This document shows positions 4,130 through 5,272 of a stretch of 5,272 nt of DNA, piece by piece. Under the pieces are notes generated by a model. The model worked only from the letters and a program-made list of their open reading frames with translations. It had not been told where the DNA came from and searched no databases. The translations under genes were made by a program, and so were the position numbers. Source of the stretch: Novosphingobium sp. (GTDB lineage Bacteria; Pseudomonadota; Alphaproteobacteria; Sphingomonadales; Sphingomonadaceae). How positions within the stretch are numbered: the first letter of the stretch is position 1; every line of letters starts with the position of its first letter. Location: positions 1 to 5,272 of the forward strand of contig JAQVEQ010000194.1 of assembly GCA_028697875.1 (NCBI GenBank). The letters are read 5' to 3'.

Positions 4130-5272
4130 TAGGCGCTAGCCCCGGCTTCCTTCTTCAGTTCGTAGAGCAGATCGAGCGCCTCGCGCGGGGACAGGGCGTC
4201 GATATCGAGCGCCTCGAGCGTTTCGCGCAAGGTGTCGCAATGTTCGGCTTCGGCTTCCGCCGCGGCGGCGAACAGCGGCAATTCGCCCAGGCCCGCCGCC
4301 AGCCCGCCGGTCTGCGCCCGGCCTTTCTCCAGCCGGTCGAGCACGGTCTTGGCCCGGGCGATGACCGGGGGCGGAACCCCGGCAAGGCGCGCCACCGCGA
4401 GGCCGTAGCTGCGGTCCGCCGGGCCTTCCGCCAGCTCGTGCAGCAGCACGAGGTCGCCTTTCCATTCGCGGGCGCGGACATGGTGGAGCGAAAGCGCGTC
4501 GCACGTTTCCGCCAGCCGGGCCAGTTCATGGTAATGCGTGGCGAAGAGACAGCGGCAGCGGATCGTCTCGTGCACCGCTTCGACCACCGCCCAGGCCAGC
4601 GCCAGCCCGTCGTAAGTCGACGTGCCGCGCCCCACTTCGTCGAGAATGACGAAGCTGCGGTCCGTCGCCTGTGCCAGAATCGCGGCGGTTTCGACCATTT
4701 CGACCATGAAGGTGGAGCGGCCGCGCGCGAGGTTGTCGGACGCGCCGACACGGCTGAACAGGCGGTCGACCAGGCCCACAACGGCTTTCTGCGCCGGGAC
4801 AAACGATCCTGCCTGCGCCAGCAGCACGATCAGCGCGTTCTGCCGCAGGAAAGTGGACTTGCCGCCCATGTTCGGCCCGCCGATCAGCCACAGCCGGTCG
4901 CCGGGCGCAAGCGTGCAGTCGTTGGCGACGAAGCGTTCGCCGGTTGCCGCCAGCGCTTCTTCCACGACCGGATGCCGTCCGCCTTCGATGGCGAGGCTGC
5001 GGTCCTCGACGATATCCGGCCGTGCCCAGCCGCCTTCGGCCGCGCGTTCGGCAAGGCCCGCCGCGACGTCGATCCGGGCCAGCGCGTCGGCGGTGGCGGC
5101 GATGCCGTGCCGGTCGTCCACCGCGCGGGCGGTCAGTTCCTCGAAATGCGCTTCTTCCGCGGCCAGGGCGTGGCCGCCGGCTTCGGCGATGCGGCTCGCC
5201 TCTTCGTGCAGGACCAGCGAGTTGAAACGCACCGCGCTGGCCATGGTCTGGCGGTGAGTGAAACCGCTGTCG
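4129..5272 (-). CDS. mutS: DNA mismatch repair protein MutS, C-terminal part (5' end beyond window)
   Basis: The window holds the last 380 residues of MutS, the ATPase that recognises mismatches and recruits MutL; roughly the first 500 are beyond the right edge. The reading frame is open through to 5272, beginning GFTHRQTMASAVRF, typical of the clamp/lever region. The ABC-type ATPase domain is complete: Walker A GPNMGGKST (4852-4878), the ARGRSTFMVEM signature segment, Walker B and D-loop ILDEVGRGTSTYDG (catalytic Asp-Glu at 4636-4641), and the H-loop THYHEL (about 4523-4540). The helix-turn-helix dimer region follows (DRSYGLAVARLAGVP). Near the C-terminus ELPLF (4270-4284) resembles a beta-clamp-binding motif, and the end LSPREALDLLYELK is the usual MutS tail. 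The internal ATG at 5242-5244 is not the start. The stop is TAG at 4129-4131. All ATPase residues look intact. It is probably followed in the same transcript by the DUF202 gene. Confidence 0.97.
   Translation of the reverse strand, partial: DSGFTHRQTMASAVRFNSLVLHEEASRIAEAGGHALAAEEAHFEELTARAVDDRHGIAATADALARIDVAAGLAERAAEGGWARPDIVEDRSLAIEGGRHPVVEEALAATGERFVANDCTLAPGDRLWLIGGPNMGGKSTFLRQNALIVLLAQAGSFVPAQKAVVGLVDRLFSRVGASDNLARGRSTFMVEMVETAAILAQATDRSFVILDEVGRGTSTYDGLALAWAVVEAVHETIRCRCLFATHYHELARLAETCDALSLHHVRAREWKGDLVLLHELAEGPADRSYGLAVARLAGVPPPVIARAKTVLDRLEKGRAQTGGLAAGLGELPLFAAAAEAEAEHCDTLRETLEALDIDALSPREALDLLYELKKEAGASA

Noticed and set aside
3768..4139. Plus-strand open frames opposite the DUF202 gene
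   Set aside because: They are antisense to a gene with a clear DUF202 signature, a good ribosome binding site and three membrane helices.
4622..5257. Plus-strand 211-codon open frame opposite mutS
   Set aside because: It is a Ser/Arg/Ala-rich antisense shadow of the conserved MutS ATPase domain.

Overview
The window looks like a GC-rich alphaproteobacterial chromosome. The protein sequences and gene neighbourhood most resemble Sphingomonadales (the Erythrobacter, Sphingomonas and Novosphingobium group). This is judged from family recognition and strong G/C bias at third codon positions, not from a database search. I see no insertion sequence, phage gene, CRISPR array, tRNA or rRNA. Base and codon use appear uniform throughout, so this reads as ordinary core genome.

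Layout. Bases 1-479 (minus strand) hold most of an HNH endonuclease gene that runs off the left edge. A 121-base divergent intergenic region follows. Bases 601-3191 (plus strand) hold a compact four-gene run: gluQRS (glutamyl-Q tRNA(Asp) synthetase), a 76-residue HIG1-like twin-transmembrane protein, a PduO-type cob(I)alamin adenosyltransferase starting with TTG, and a 3-hydroxybutyryl-CoA dehydrogenase. Gaps between the first three genes are only 4-5 bases. A 59-base gap with a GC-rich hairpin precedes the dehydrogenase. Bases 3188-5272 (minus strand) hold a run transcribed toward the left: the C-terminal 380 residues of DNA mismatch repair protein MutS (cut by the right edge), a DUF202 small membrane protein, and a lysine-free acidic protein with one N-terminal membrane segment. 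The plus and minus runs converge on a shared TTAA that gives TAA stops on both strands.

How the genes may work together. GluQRS modifies queuosine-containing tRNA(Asp). The adenosyltransferase makes adenosylcobalamin, the cofactor of methylmalonyl-CoA mutase and similar enzymes. The dehydrogenase acts in butanoyl/acetoacetyl-CoA and polyhydroxybutyrate-linked metabolism. A link between the last two through acyl-CoA metabolism is plausible. The link to tRNA modification is probably only shared transcription. MutS is a housekeeping repair gene, and the two small membrane proteins downstream of it have no known function.

I found no convincing new multi-gene system. The items most worth a second look are the two poorly characterised small membrane proteins (HIG1-like and lysine-free acidic), a perfect 10-bp inverted repeat next to a 12-bp palindrome just after mutS, and the hairpin before the dehydrogenase gene.
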